Assembly (NCBI GenBank): GCA_047639575.1
Contig: JBLIOB010000056.1
Coordinates: forward strand, 1-18,367
Direction: 5' to 3'
Length of the DNA stretch: 18,367 nucleotides
Source of the DNA: JBLIOB01 sp047639575
GTDB lineage: Bacteria; Bacteroidota; Bacteroidia; Flavobacteriales_D; Parvicellaceae
In this document: positions 7,281-14,618 of the stretch, in pieces
Numbering within the stretch: position 1 is the stretch's first letter
How the letters are laid out: the number at the start of each line of letters is the position of its first letter
Translations under genes and position numbers: made by a program
The notes under the pieces: model-generated
What the model was told of the DNA's origin: nothing
Seen by the model: the letters and a program-made list of their open reading frames with translations, nothing else
Database searches by the model: none

Positions 7281-8137
7281 TGTGCGGGAGATACGTTATA
7301 GTTACTAAGATTAGTAAGATTCAAAAGGTCTTTAACGTAAAGGCTTTTAATCCAGAATTATTTGTTGCTAATTATAATGTGAGTCATGGGAATATAGCAC
7401 CTGTTATCACACAGGATCGCCCGAATGAACTCCATTTTTTTCAATTCGGGTTCACGCCTCATTGGGGGAAAAAGCAGTATTATCAAATTAATGCTAGATC
7501 AGAGGGTGATCGTAATAGAGACGATGATCCCCAATATAAAGGGCGCAAGGCTATTTTTGATAAGCCAATGTTCAGAAAGTCGATTCGATCAAAACGATGT
7601 TTGGTACCTGTGGACTGTTTTATTGAAGGACCGAAAAAAGAAAAATTAAAGAAACCTTATGCGGTTTACCTTAAAGACGAACGACCTTTTACGTTGGCCG
7701 GGATATACGATGAATGGGTTAATCAAGATTCAGGCGAAGTAATTAATTCGTTTGCAATAATTACAACAGTAGCGAATGAATTGATGGATAAAATTGGTCA
7801 TCACAGATCACCAGTAATAATCGCTGAAGAGGCGAGAGCGGATTGGTTGAATTCAGAGTCAAGTGATGCAGCAATTTCCGATTTAATGAATCCTTATGCA
7901 GCCTTCAAAATGAACGCCTATCCAATTGCTGATCAAATTCGTAATCCAGCCGCTGATGGGCCTAAGCTTATTGAACCAATTGGTCAACGAATTTATACCG
8001 AGTATGATCTGGAGGTGACAAAAAACGTGGAAGTTCAAGGTATGGGGAGAGCTGCCGATAAAACGCGGAAACAAAAAGAAGAGGAGGAGCGTAAAAAATC
8101 AAGAGGCGATGATGGGCAGTTAACCTTCTTTGATTAA
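7280..8137 (+). CDS. SRAP-domain protein (HMCES/YedK type), abasic-site crosslinking
   Basis: This 285-residue SRAP protein begins MCGRY; after Met removal Cys2 becomes the N-terminal nucleophile that forms a thiazolidine bond with abasic sites in single-stranded DNA and shields them. Other family landmarks are present: NYNVSHGNIAPVIT (residues 31-44), Asn71-Ala-Arg73-Ser-Glu75, the active-site Glu116 and His174 in HHRSPVII (usual form HxRMP). The common DGFYEW motif reads DCFIEG here; the Glu is kept, and I recall a similar ADAFIEGP form in other Bacteroidota. A charged tail (RKQKEEEERKKSRGDDG) leads to QLTFFD at the end, resembling a sliding-clamp motif; human HMCES is reported to carry a C-terminal PCNA-binding motif. 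It is the last gene of the xth operon, and it abuts the next, opposite-strand gene stop to stop. Confidence 0.95.
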   Translation: MCGRYVIVTKISKIQKVFNVKAFNPELFVANYNVSHGNIAPVITQDRPNELHFFQFGFTPHWGKKQYYQINARSEGDRNRDDDPQYKGRKAIFDKPMFRKSIRSKRCLVPVDCFIEGPKKEKLKKPYAVYLKDERPFTLAGIYDEWVNQDSGEVINSFAIITTVANELMDKIGHHRSPVIIAEEARADWLNSESSDAAISDLMNPYAAFKMNAYPIADQIRNPAADGPKLIEPIGQRIYTEYDLEVTKNVEVQGMGRAADKTRKQKEEEERKKSRGDDGQLTFFD

Positions 8138-8153
8138 TTAGAACTTTCTAATT
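8136..8153. terminator. AT-rich inverted repeat across two convergent stop codons
   Basis: AATTAGAA and TTCTAATT are perfect 8-bp arms with a 2-base centre; sterically the stem would be about 6 bp. The element covers the stop of the SRAP gene (8135-8137) and of the opposite gene (8138-8140) and is followed on the plus strand by TTTTCT. It could serve both transcripts as a weak bidirectional terminator, but it is almost all A/T and so poorly stable. Confidence 0.3.
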
Positions 8154-8623
8154 TTCTCGAGCTTAAGTTTATCCACAATAACAGATTTTTTATTATACTC
8201 CAGTTTCCCATCTAATTCATTGAATAAGATTGTTCCAACGCATTTAGGGGCGAACTTTTCAGTGCCGCCAACCCCAAAAGTTTTCTTTTGCATCCCAACG
8301 TTTACAATAAATTGTTGCGGACGTTCGATAGCTTTTCTGCTGCAGGTGTTGACATATATTGATTTTGCTTTTCCTTTATCAGTCTTAAGAGTTAAGATAG
8401 TTCGTGTGTCTATAGGAATGTTTAACAAAAACTTATGCTTGTCTGATTCGATCAACTTGTTTTGCTTAGTGTCTAGGTTATATAAATTGATTGATACTTT
8501 ATCTCCTTTATTCGGATGATAAGATCCTTTAATTGAAATGCTCGTTATTCTAGGACTAAGCGTTAATGATAATAGAAAGACAGTTAGCGCTAGAAGAGCC
8601 ACGTTGTAAATGGGACGTTTCAT
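8138..8623 (-). CDS. Small membrane-anchored or secreted protein of unknown function
   Basis: This 161-residue protein is not one I recognise. Residues 7-23 form a hydrophobic segment after a short positive N-terminus (MKRPIYN), either a signal peptide or a single anchor; no lipobox Cys is present. The remainder is basic, beta-rich and hydrophilic, with SISIKGSYHPNKGDKVSINLY at the start (glycosyl- or adhesion-like beta-sandwich openings look similar, but this is weak) and two Cys (in VNTCSRK and APKCVG) that could pair outside the cytoplasm. It ends in a Lys-rich tail (KLKLEKIRKF). The stop touches the stop of the SRAP gene with no spacer. It is separated by 139 bases from the lipoprotein gene upstream on the same strand. 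Confidence 0.75.
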   Translation of the reverse strand: MKRPIYNVALLALTVFLLSLTLSPRITSISIKGSYHPNKGDKVSINLYNLDTKQNKLIESDKHKFLLNIPIDTRTILTLKTDKGKAKSIYVNTCSRKAIERPQQFIVNVGMQKKTFGVGGTEKFAPKCVGTILFNELDGKLEYNKKSVIVDKLKLEKIRKF

Positions 8624-8726
8624 AGGTTTGGTGTTTGCTTAGTTTACGCTAAAACCATCTGAAAGTTGGATAATTGCTAAGAAAAGTTTGTAAATCAATT
8701 GATAGTGCTGTGTAAGTCAATAAACG

Positions 8727-8764
8727 CCAAATACTATTTGGTAAAATTGAGCTTTGGTAAAATT
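8727..8764. repeat. Inverted and direct repeats between two minus-strand genes
   Basis: CCAAATA-C-TATTTGG (8727-8741) is a perfect 7-bp-arm dyad. Its right half begins the first of two direct copies of TTTGGTAAAATT, at 8737-8748 and 8753-8764, set 16 bases apart. The second copy reaches into the stop codon of the lipoprotein gene (8763-8765). It could be an operator for the small downstream gene or chance in AT-rich DNA. Confidence 0.4.
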
Positions 8765-10178
8765 ATTTTTCGTAGCATCCTACATCTGGAGGGTTAGATC
8801 TGCTAATTCCATCTAAATCATCAGGGACGCTAAGAACTAATGACCCCATATTCTCAGCACCTCCTGTATTGATATGAAAATCCCATAAAGGAGGATCAAA
8901 GAAGGCTGGGTCAATGTTCCGTTTACAATTCGAATAATATGCAGGGTCAGTTATAGTTTTGTCCGTTCTAAACAAGCAATTGTAAAAATGGAATTCTGGA
9001 GGTATCATTCCAGCATTATCAGGATCATTTCGGCTTAATGTATCCAAGGTTAGCTCATTGTCATTGGTGGATGGTCCATACATGATACAATTTCTGAAGT
9101 TCGCTTCAACAAATGGACGATGATACGTAATTCCTCCTGATTCGAAATAGTCCGTTAAAGCAAACAAAGGGGTGCTTCGTTCTGAATCAGACCATAAATT
9201 TCCAAAAGTACAATGGTTAAAGTTTTGTGTTCCGCCAATGCTCACGATGCCCGAATAGCTTCCAGCATTACCAAAAAGGCAATTTTCGGCAATAACATTT
9301 GCATTCTGTGTGATAATGGAAGCATATAAGGAGTTATTAACCTTAACCTTATTAAGAGTTACAAACTGGCCTGCATTTAAGGTGTCAATTTGAATACCTA
9401 CAATGGCGTTTTTAATTTCAACATGTTCAATGTTAGAGGTCTTAGGTTGCCTAAACCAGATTCCTCGCCATTGTCCTGACACAGAATCAGGGTTACTTAA
9501 CAGAAATGGAGCTAATCGATCTCCTCGAAATGTAATCTCATTTCCAGGGCTCCCTACTGCATTCAAACTTCCTTTATATACATATAGGACTGCGTTATTG
9601 TGTGCGTAAACAGTAACGCCAGGATCAATAGTTAAGGTTTTACACGAATCAACTATTGCATAGCCGTAAATTACATGGGGTTTGTCTACGGTCCATGTCA
9701 CATCATCCAGAATTTCCTGGTTATGAAAATAAGCGTCCTGGCCCCAAGCGTGTAGCCAAACTTTTTGCTCATTCCCATTGGTCATGAATATCACAGAATC
9801 CTCAACAATTAAAGGAGTATTTATTCCAACAGGGTCTACCGTTACTTGCACAAAAACAAATAAACTATCGTTAGCTGGAATTTCTACATCAGCAAATGAC
9901 ACTCCTGAAATACCATCCACATTTATTCTAAACTCGGAACTAGTTCCTCCAGACAAATCAATATTAGAAATGATTAAAGGTTGATTGTGGGTGTTTAATA
10001 TTTTAAAATGTTTCGTTACTGATCCAACTGTTGTGAAAACAGTGTCAAACAAAACGGTGTCATTTGTGAAACCTAATTTCGCAGAAGAGTCGGTTAAAAT
10101 GTTCTCTTTCCTACAGCTAGTACTGGCGATTAGAAGAAGTGTGCTTGCTATAAATACGGTTATAATTCTGATAAGCAT
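8763..10178 (-). CDS. Right-handed beta-helix lipoprotein
   Basis: This 471-residue envelope protein has a lipoprotein-type signal: a hydrophobic stretch (residues 4-18) ending in ASTSC, with Cys22 the likely lipidated residue, then RKEN. Residues ~35-140 look like an Ig-like domain of the kind that precedes beta-helices in Bacteroidota (DTVFTTVGSVTKHFKILN, IISNIDLSGGTSSEFRIN). Residues ~165-420 carry the repeated short strands of a right-handed parallel beta-helix, with turns such as VYAHNNAVLYVYKGSLNAVG, IEHVEIKNAIVGIQI and FRNCIMYGPS. The end reads DLDGISRSNPPDVGCYEK, the usual 'DIDGNPR..PDIGAYE' ending of this group. Its partner could be a surface polysaccharide or another envelope protein; none is proven. 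A TATTTTTG (-7-like, minus strand) at 10183-10190 lies too close to the ATG to be convincing. Length is normal and the frame is intact. Confidence 0.9.
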   Translation of the reverse strand: MLIRIITVFIASTLLLIASTSCRKENILTDSSAKLGFTNDTVLFDTVFTTVGSVTKHFKILNTHNQPLIISNIDLSGGTSSEFRINVDGISGVSFADVEIPANDSLFVFVQVTVDPVGINTPLIVEDSVIFMTNGNEQKVWLHAWGQDAYFHNQEILDDVTWTVDKPHVIYGYAIVDSCKTLTIDPGVTVYAHNNAVLYVYKGSLNAVGSPGNEITFRGDRLAPFLLSNPDSVSGQWRGIWFRQPKTSNIEHVEIKNAIVGIQIDTLNAGQFVTLNKVKVNNSLYASIITQNANVIAENCLFGNAGSYSGIVSIGGTQNFNHCTFGNLWSDSERSTPLFALTDYFESGGITYHRPFVEANFRNCIMYGPSTNDNELTLDTLSRNDPDNAGMIPPEFHFYNCLFRTDKTITDPAYYSNCKRNIDPAFFDPPLWDFHINTGGAENMGSLVLSVPDDLDGISRSNPPDVGCYEK

Positions 10179-10242
10179 GGGTCAAAAATAGATCAATCAC
10201 CTTAAAGACGTAGATATTCACAATTTATTTTGCATAATTTGT

Positions 10243-10273
10243 TTTTGCTTTGTCAAAAAAGTGTCTAATTTTG
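10243..10273 (+). promoter_or_regulatory. Bacteroidota-type promoter of rpmE2
   Basis: TTTTG ending at 10247 (TTG at 10245-10247) is followed after 18 bases by TAATTTTG at 10266-10273, a perfect TAnnTTTG -7 element. Spacing is within the usual 17-23 range. Transcription would start near 10280, giving a leader of about 75 bases before the L31 start. This is the best promoter match in the window. Confidence 0.7.
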
Positions 10274-10357
10274 CACTCGCCTTTAAAAAGCACATGGATC
10301 GAATTAGAAATAATAAGTTCAGTGGTTAAAAAGGTCTGATTTGATAAAAGTAAAGAA

Positions 10358-10615
10358 ATGAAAAAAGATATACATCCAGATAATTACAGAACGGTCGTTT
10401 TTAAAGACATGTCTAACGACTATGCTTTTGTTACTAGATCATGTGCTAATACTAAAGACACAATTGCTTGGGAAGACGGAAACGAATACCCTTTAATCAA
10501 ATTGGAGATCTCTCATAAGTCGCACCCGTTCTTTACAGGTAAAATGCAACTTGTTGATACAGCTGGAAGAATTGACAAATTCAAGAAGCGTTTCGAGAAG
10601 CACAAGAATATGTAA
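10358..10615 (+). CDS. rpmE2: 50S ribosomal protein L31, type B
   Basis: This 85-residue protein is a clear type B L31: it starts MKKDIHPDNYRTVVFKDMS, has the family motif SCANTKDT and W..G..YPLIKLEISHKSHPFFTGK, and ends with VDTAGRIDKFKKRFEKH. L31 helps bridge the ribosomal subunits. The zinc-binding CxxC pair of type A is absent; a single Cys is left (RSCANTK), so this is the zinc-free form. The gene is preceded by a strong promoter (10245-10273) and a leader of about 75 bases, as expected for a ribosomal protein gene, and is followed by a probable terminator at 10638-10683. It is probably its own transcription unit with some read-through into the next gene. Confidence 0.98.
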   Translation: MKKDIHPDNYRTVVFKDMSNDYAFVTRSCANTKDTIAWEDGNEYPLIKLEISHKSHPFFTGKMQLVDTAGRIDKFKKRFEKHKNM

Positions 10616-10637
10616 TTCAATTGCAAAAGGAAATTTT

Positions 10638-10683
10638 ATCCTGGCTTCTGTTCTTTCGAGGATTGGATGTCAGGATTTTTTTT
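10638..10683 (+). terminator. Probable intrinsic terminator after rpmE2
   Basis: ATCCTG (10638-10643) pairs with CAGGAT (10671-10676), and the stem is followed directly by a run of T's through 10683. The loop of 27 bases is long and the stem only six pairs, so it is not a textbook case, but position and T-run fit termination of the L31 transcript. Confidence 0.45.
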
Positions 10684-10714
10684 GCGCTAATATTTTCTTT
10701 AATTTCAATTAATT

Positions 10715-11899
10715 ATGTACACATTATTTGATGGCATTGGCCACGAAGCTTTAAAGCCACTAACTTATACTAGACCAGTTGCGGATCTGCGAATAGGAAT
10801 ACTTACCATTAAAGAAAAATGGGAAAAGCATCTTGGCGATCCCTGCAGAGTTAGAACGAAAGATTATTTAAGGTCTAAGTTTGATGGTTTCGAGGCAGGA
10901 GGAACACTTGGAATTGCCGCAACGGCATTACCAACGGCTGCACTAGTAAAGGCAATTAAGAAATTAGAAGACAAGCAACTACTAATGAAAGATGGAGCGG
11001 TTGTAGCCATTAATGAATTGCCAGAATCTATTGCTGATCTAGACGAGTATCTAGCCGATTTTGAAATGATCGAATTCGAGGAGGAGATTTCATTTCTAAT
11101 TAACCCAAGTGATATTTTTAGACTCAATGGCCAGGAAATTGAAGCAGATTTCCAATTGATTAAAGATTCTATTACTCCTCAAGATATTCATCCTTCGAAT
11201 CAGTTTATAGGAGAGCAGATCCTTATTGAAGAAGGTGCGAAAGTTCAGTTCTCCATGTTAAACGCTTCTGACGGCCCTATTTTTATTGAGGCAGGTGCTG
11301 AAATTATGGAAGGAACGTTGATAAGAGGACCTTTTGTTGCGCTAGAAGGGTCAGTTTGTAAGATGGGAGCAAAAATTTATGGACCAACTACTTTAGGGCC
11401 TTATGTGAAAGTTGGCGGAGAAATTAATAACTGCGTTTTTCAAGGTTATTCAAATAAAGGGCACGATGGCTTTTTAGGAAACTCTGTAGTAGGGGAATGG
11501 TGTAATATTGGCGCAGATACGAACTCTTCTAATTTGAAGAATAATTACGGAAATATAAAAGTGTGGAGCTACGTTGAGGAAGATGAAGTTGATTCTGGAT
11601 TACAATTCCATGGACTTATCATGGGCGATCATTCTAAATGTGGAATAAATACCATGTTTAACACCGGCACTATTATAGGTGTAAATGCAAATGTTTTTGG
11701 AGGAGGTTTTCCGGCTAAGTTTATTCCATCTTTTGTATGGGGCGGAGCTGATGGTTTTCAAACTTACGATCTAAAGAAAGCAATTGAAGTTGGAAAAATT
11801 GTTATGGAACGAAGATCGGTCGAATTAAATGCAGATGACGAAGCTATATTAACGCAAGTATTCGAAGATTCTAAAAGACATCGTGAGTCTTTAGCATAA
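10715..11899 (+). CDS. GlmU-like protein of Bacteroidota (putative sugar nucleotidyl/acetyltransferase)
   Basis: This 394-residue protein matches the Bacteroidota 'GlmU family' group, annotated as UDP-N-acetylglucosamine diphosphorylase/glucosamine-1-phosphate N-acetyltransferase-like. The N-terminal signature is LFDGIGHEALKPLTYTRP (residues 4-21) followed by ADLRIGILTIKEKWE. Residues ~195-360 form a left-handed beta-helix of hexapeptide turns (IFIEAGAEIMEGTLIRGPFVALEG, KMGAKIYGPTTLGPYVKVGG) with the conserved NKGHDGFLGNSVVGEWCNIG (246-265). The canonical GxGTRM nucleotide-sugar binding motif of true GlmU is not visible at the N-terminus, so the nucleotidyl-transfer role is less certain than the name suggests. 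In this window it sits between rpmE2 and lon. Length and both ends are normal for the group. Confidence 0.88.
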   Translation: MYTLFDGIGHEALKPLTYTRPVADLRIGILTIKEKWEKHLGDPCRVRTKDYLRSKFDGFEAGGTLGIAATALPTAALVKAIKKLEDKQLLMKDGAVVAINELPESIADLDEYLADFEMIEFEEEISFLINPSDIFRLNGQEIEADFQLIKDSITPQDIHPSNQFIGEQILIEEGAKVQFSMLNASDGPIFIEAGAEIMEGTLIRGPFVALEGSVCKMGAKIYGPTTLGPYVKVGGEINNCVFQGYSNKGHDGFLGNSVVGEWCNIGADTNSSNLKNNYGNIKVWSYVEEDEVDSGLQFHGLIMGDHSKCGINTMFNTGTIIGVNANVFGGGFPAKFIPSFVWGGADGFQTYDLKKAIEVGKIVMERRSVELNADDEAILTQVFEDSKRHRESLA

Positions 11900-11923
11900 T
11901 TTCCCGACATATTTTCACGTTTT

Positions 11924-11931
11924 TACTTTTG
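11924..11931 (+). promoter_or_regulatory. Candidate -7 element for lon
   Basis: TACTTTTG is a perfect match to TAnnTTTG, 25 bases after the GlmU-like stop codon. The expected -33 TTG is missing; only TTTC stands near the right spacing. A start near 11938 would give lon a leader of about 195 bases holding the inverted repeats at 11989-12117. Confidence 0.5.
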
Positions 11932-11988
11932 GCACAAGCCTTGAAGCATGTAAAGAGTAAGCAGTAATAATTACCTTGTTTTTGATGC

Positions 11989-12117
11989 TTTAAGCGCTTA
12001 AATAGAGGCTATTGAGTAACTATTACTGGTTTTGTCATTATCAAAGAGAACCCTTGAGGGTTCGTGGATTATGACAGTTTGACGGATTTCACCCGAATTC
12101 AGGTCAATTCGGTGAAA
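11989..12117 (+). promoter_or_regulatory. Structured 5' leader of lon with four inverted repeats
   Basis: Read in order: TTTAAGCGCTTAAA, a perfect 14-bp palindrome (11989-12002). TGTCATTATC (12033-12042) and GATTATGACA (12067-12076), arms with one mismatch. Inside those, GAACCC-TTGA-GGGTTC (12048-12063), a perfect stem with tetraloop. Then TTTCAC-C-CGAATT (12087-12099) paired with AATTCGGTGAAA (12106-12117), 12 base pairs with one bulged C and a 6-base loop, ending 16 bases before the lon ATG. None is followed by a T-run except weakly. An operator, RNA thermometer or protein-binding leader all fit; which one is unknown. Confidence 0.55.
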
Positions 12118-12133
12118 AGAGAAAAAGAGATAA

Positions 12134-14578
12134 ATGGACGATGTTTTTGATTTAAATATGATGCACTTTAGTGATTTTATGAATAAGGATGCGGAATTCA
12201 TTCCTTTGATTTCCAGTGAAGATGAAGATCGAATGAATAAAGAGGAGCTTCCTGATGAGCTTCCTATTCTATCACTTAGAAATAATGTATTGTTTCCTGG
12301 AGTAGTTATTCCTATTACCGTTGGAAGAGATAAGTCTATTAAGTTAATTCAGGATGCAAATGCCGGAGATAAGACGATAGGTGTTATATCTCAACGTGAT
12401 CCTGAAATTGAAGAACCTGGATTTGAAGATTTAAATGTTATTGGAACAGTAGGGCAAATTGTCAAGCAATTAAAGATGCCTGATGGATCAACTACTGTTA
12501 TCATACAAGGTAAGAAGCGTTTCAAACTCGGTGAGTTAATTACAGAAGACCCTTATATTAGAGCAAAAGTACATCCAGTTCTAGAATCTGAACCAAACAT
12601 CAAAGACGTTGCATTTAAAGCTTTAGTTTCTTCTATTAAGGACTTGGCAATGAATATCATCAACATATCGCCAAACATACCAACTGAAGCTACTTTTGCT
12701 ATTAAGAATATAGAAAGTCCATCTTTCTTGGTCAATTTCATCTCTTCTCATATGAATGCAGAGGTGCATGAAAAACAAAAAATATTAGAAATAGCTGATA
12801 TCACAGTTCGGTCTGAAGCTTTACTTACTCATTTAACAAAAGAGCAGCAAATGCTTGAGTTAAAAAATGATATTCAGACTAAAGTTAAAGTTGATATAGA
12901 CCGTCAGCAAAAAGAATATTTTCTGCATCAACAGATGCGTCAAATTCAAGATGAACTAGGGGAAAACCCGACTCAACAGGAAATTCATGAGTTAAAGGAC
13001 AACGCAAAAGCTAAAAAATGGAAGGACAATGTTCGTGATACTTTTGATAAAGAAGTTCAGAAATTGGAACGAATGAATCCGTCTGGAGCAGAGTATTCGG
13101 TTCAACTTAACTATTGTCAATTATTATGCGAATTACCTTGGGGAGAATTAACTAAGGACAAATTTGATCTAAAAAGGGCTCAGAGAATTTTAGATCGAGA
13201 CCATTTTGGTTTAGATAAGGTTAAAGAAAGAATCATTGAGTATTTAGCTGTTTTAAAATTGAAAAATAACATGAAGGCGCCAATCATTTGCCTTTATGGA
13301 CCTCCAGGAGTGGGAAAAACGTCTTTAGGGAAATCGGTTGCCGAGGCATTGGGTAGAAAGTACGTGCGAATGTCGCTTGGCGGAATTCGCGATGAAGCTG
13401 AAATTAGAGGACATCGAAAAACCTATATAGGTGCAATGCCAGGAAGGGTAATTCAGAACATTAAAAAAGCTAAGTCTTCAAATCCTGTTTTCATCCTTGA
13501 TGAAATAGACAAAATAGCAAGAGATAATCATGGAGATCCTTCATCAGCTTTATTGGAAGTACTGGATCCAGAGCAAAATTCTACGTTTCAGGACAATTAT
13601 GTTGAGCTGGAGTATGACCTATCTAAAGTCCTGTTTATTGCTACGGCAAATTCCCTATCAACTATTCAACCAGCTTTGTTAGATAGAATGGAGTTGATTG
13701 AAGTTAATGGCTATACGGTTGAGGAAAAAATAGAAATTGCCAAAAGACACCTGATACCTAAACAAATTGAGGAGCACGGAATTACCAAAAAGGATGTCTC
13801 TTTTAGTAAGAAGACATTGGAATCAGTAGTTGAGAATTACACCTTTGAGAGTGGTGTAAGAGGTTTAGAAAAGAAACTTGCGAAGTTGGTTAGAAGCAGA
13901 GCCAAGGATATTGCAATGGAGGATGATTTTGAAGTAAAAATAGGAGTAGATAATCTTGCGAAATTACTTGGACCAGCTCACCCAAAAGATAAGTATCAGT
14001 TGCCTGATGTTGCTGGAGTTGTTACAGGCCTTGCCTGGACCAGAAATGGTGGAGATATTTTATTTATAGAATCGTCTCTAACTAAGGGAAAAGGGAAACT
14101 TACTCTCACAGGAAACTTGGGTGATGTCATGAAGGAATCTGCGATCATTGCCTTAGAATATTTAAAGTCTCATTGTACAGCACTTGATATTGACCCGGTT
14201 GCTTTTGACAATTACAATATTCATATTCATGTTCCGCAAGGGGCAACTCCTAAAGATGGGCCAAGTGCAGGAATAACTATGTTAACTGCACTCGCATCTC
14301 TTTTCACTCAGCGTAGAGTAAAGAAGTTTACTGCGATGACTGGCGAAATTACTTTAAGAGGTAAGGTTCTTCCTGTGGGAGGAATTAAAGAGAAAATTTT
14401 AGCTGCAAAAAGAGCAAATATTACAGATATCATTCTTTGCGAAAATAACCGAAAGGACATTGAAGATGTTAAGGCGGATTATTTAAAAGGCATGAACTTT
14501 CATTATGTAAATGAAATGATGGAGGTTCTTGATGTTGCATTATTAAAGCAAAAAGTGAAAAACGCAATTAAAGTTTAG
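12134..14578 (+). CDS. lon: ATP-dependent Lon protease
   Basis: This 814-residue protein is LonA, the soluble AAA+ serine protease that degrades damaged and regulatory proteins. Domains: substrate-binding LON domain (~45-235, starts PILSLRNNVLFPGVVIPITVG), coiled linker (~235-350), AAA+ module with Walker A GPPGVGKT (389-396, Lys395) and Walker B ILDEID (Asp456-Glu457), and the C-terminal protease with Ser711 (PKDGPSAG) and Lys754 (GGIKEK) as the catalytic dyad. The ATG at 12134 gives an N-terminal tail of about 43 acidic residues (DVFDLNMMHFSDF) before the LON domain; later Met residues (9, 10, 16) could also serve, but such acidic tails are usual in Bacteroidota Lon. The structured leader upstream hints at regulation. 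porQ follows after 40 bases. Confidence 0.98.
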   Translation: MDDVFDLNMMHFSDFMNKDAEFIPLISSEDEDRMNKEELPDELPILSLRNNVLFPGVVIPITVGRDKSIKLIQDANAGDKTIGVISQRDPEIEEPGFEDLNVIGTVGQIVKQLKMPDGSTTVIIQGKKRFKLGELITEDPYIRAKVHPVLESEPNIKDVAFKALVSSIKDLAMNIINISPNIPTEATFAIKNIESPSFLVNFISSHMNAEVHEKQKILEIADITVRSEALLTHLTKEQQMLELKNDIQTKVKVDIDRQQKEYFLHQQMRQIQDELGENPTQQEIHELKDNAKAKKWKDNVRDTFDKEVQKLERMNPSGAEYSVQLNYCQLLCELPWGELTKDKFDLKRAQRILDRDHFGLDKVKERIIEYLAVLKLKNNMKAPIICLYGPPGVGKTSLGKSVAEALGRKYVRMSLGGIRDEAEIRGHRKTYIGAMPGRVIQNIKKAKSSNPVFILDEIDKIARDNHGDPSSALLEVLDPEQNSTFQDNYVELEYDLSKVLFIATANSLSTIQPALLDRMELIEVNGYTVEEKIEIAKRHLIPKQIEEHGITKKDVSFSKKTLESVVENYTFESGVRGLEKKLAKLVRSRAKDIAMEDDFEVKIGVDNLAKLLGPAHPKDKYQLPDVAGVVTGLAWTRNGGDILFIESSLTKGKGKLTLTGNLGDVMKESAIIALEYLKSHCTALDIDPVAFDNYNIHIHVPQGATPKDGPSAGITMLTALASLFTQRRVKKFTAMTGEITLRGKVLPVGGIKEKILAAKRANITDIILCENNRKDIEDVKADYLKGMNFHYVNEMMEVLDVALLKQKVKNAIKV

Positions 14579-14618
14579 TTATAGCTATACTAAGTATTTG
14601 TATTTTCCGTTCCTTTAA

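Noticed and set aside
8763..10178. Type IX secretion C-terminal sorting domain on the beta-helix lipoprotein
   Set aside because: The protein ends PDVGCYEK without the short Lys-rich, beta-strand CTD tail; a lipoprotein signal explains its export.
10179..10357. TATTTTTG on the minus strand at 10183-10190 as lipoprotein promoter
   Set aside because: It would place the transcript start at the ATG itself and lacks a -33 element at the right distance.
11998..12201. Minus-strand frame over the lon leader
   Set aside because: It overlaps the lon start and its composition is not protein-like; the inverted repeats are better explained as leader structure.
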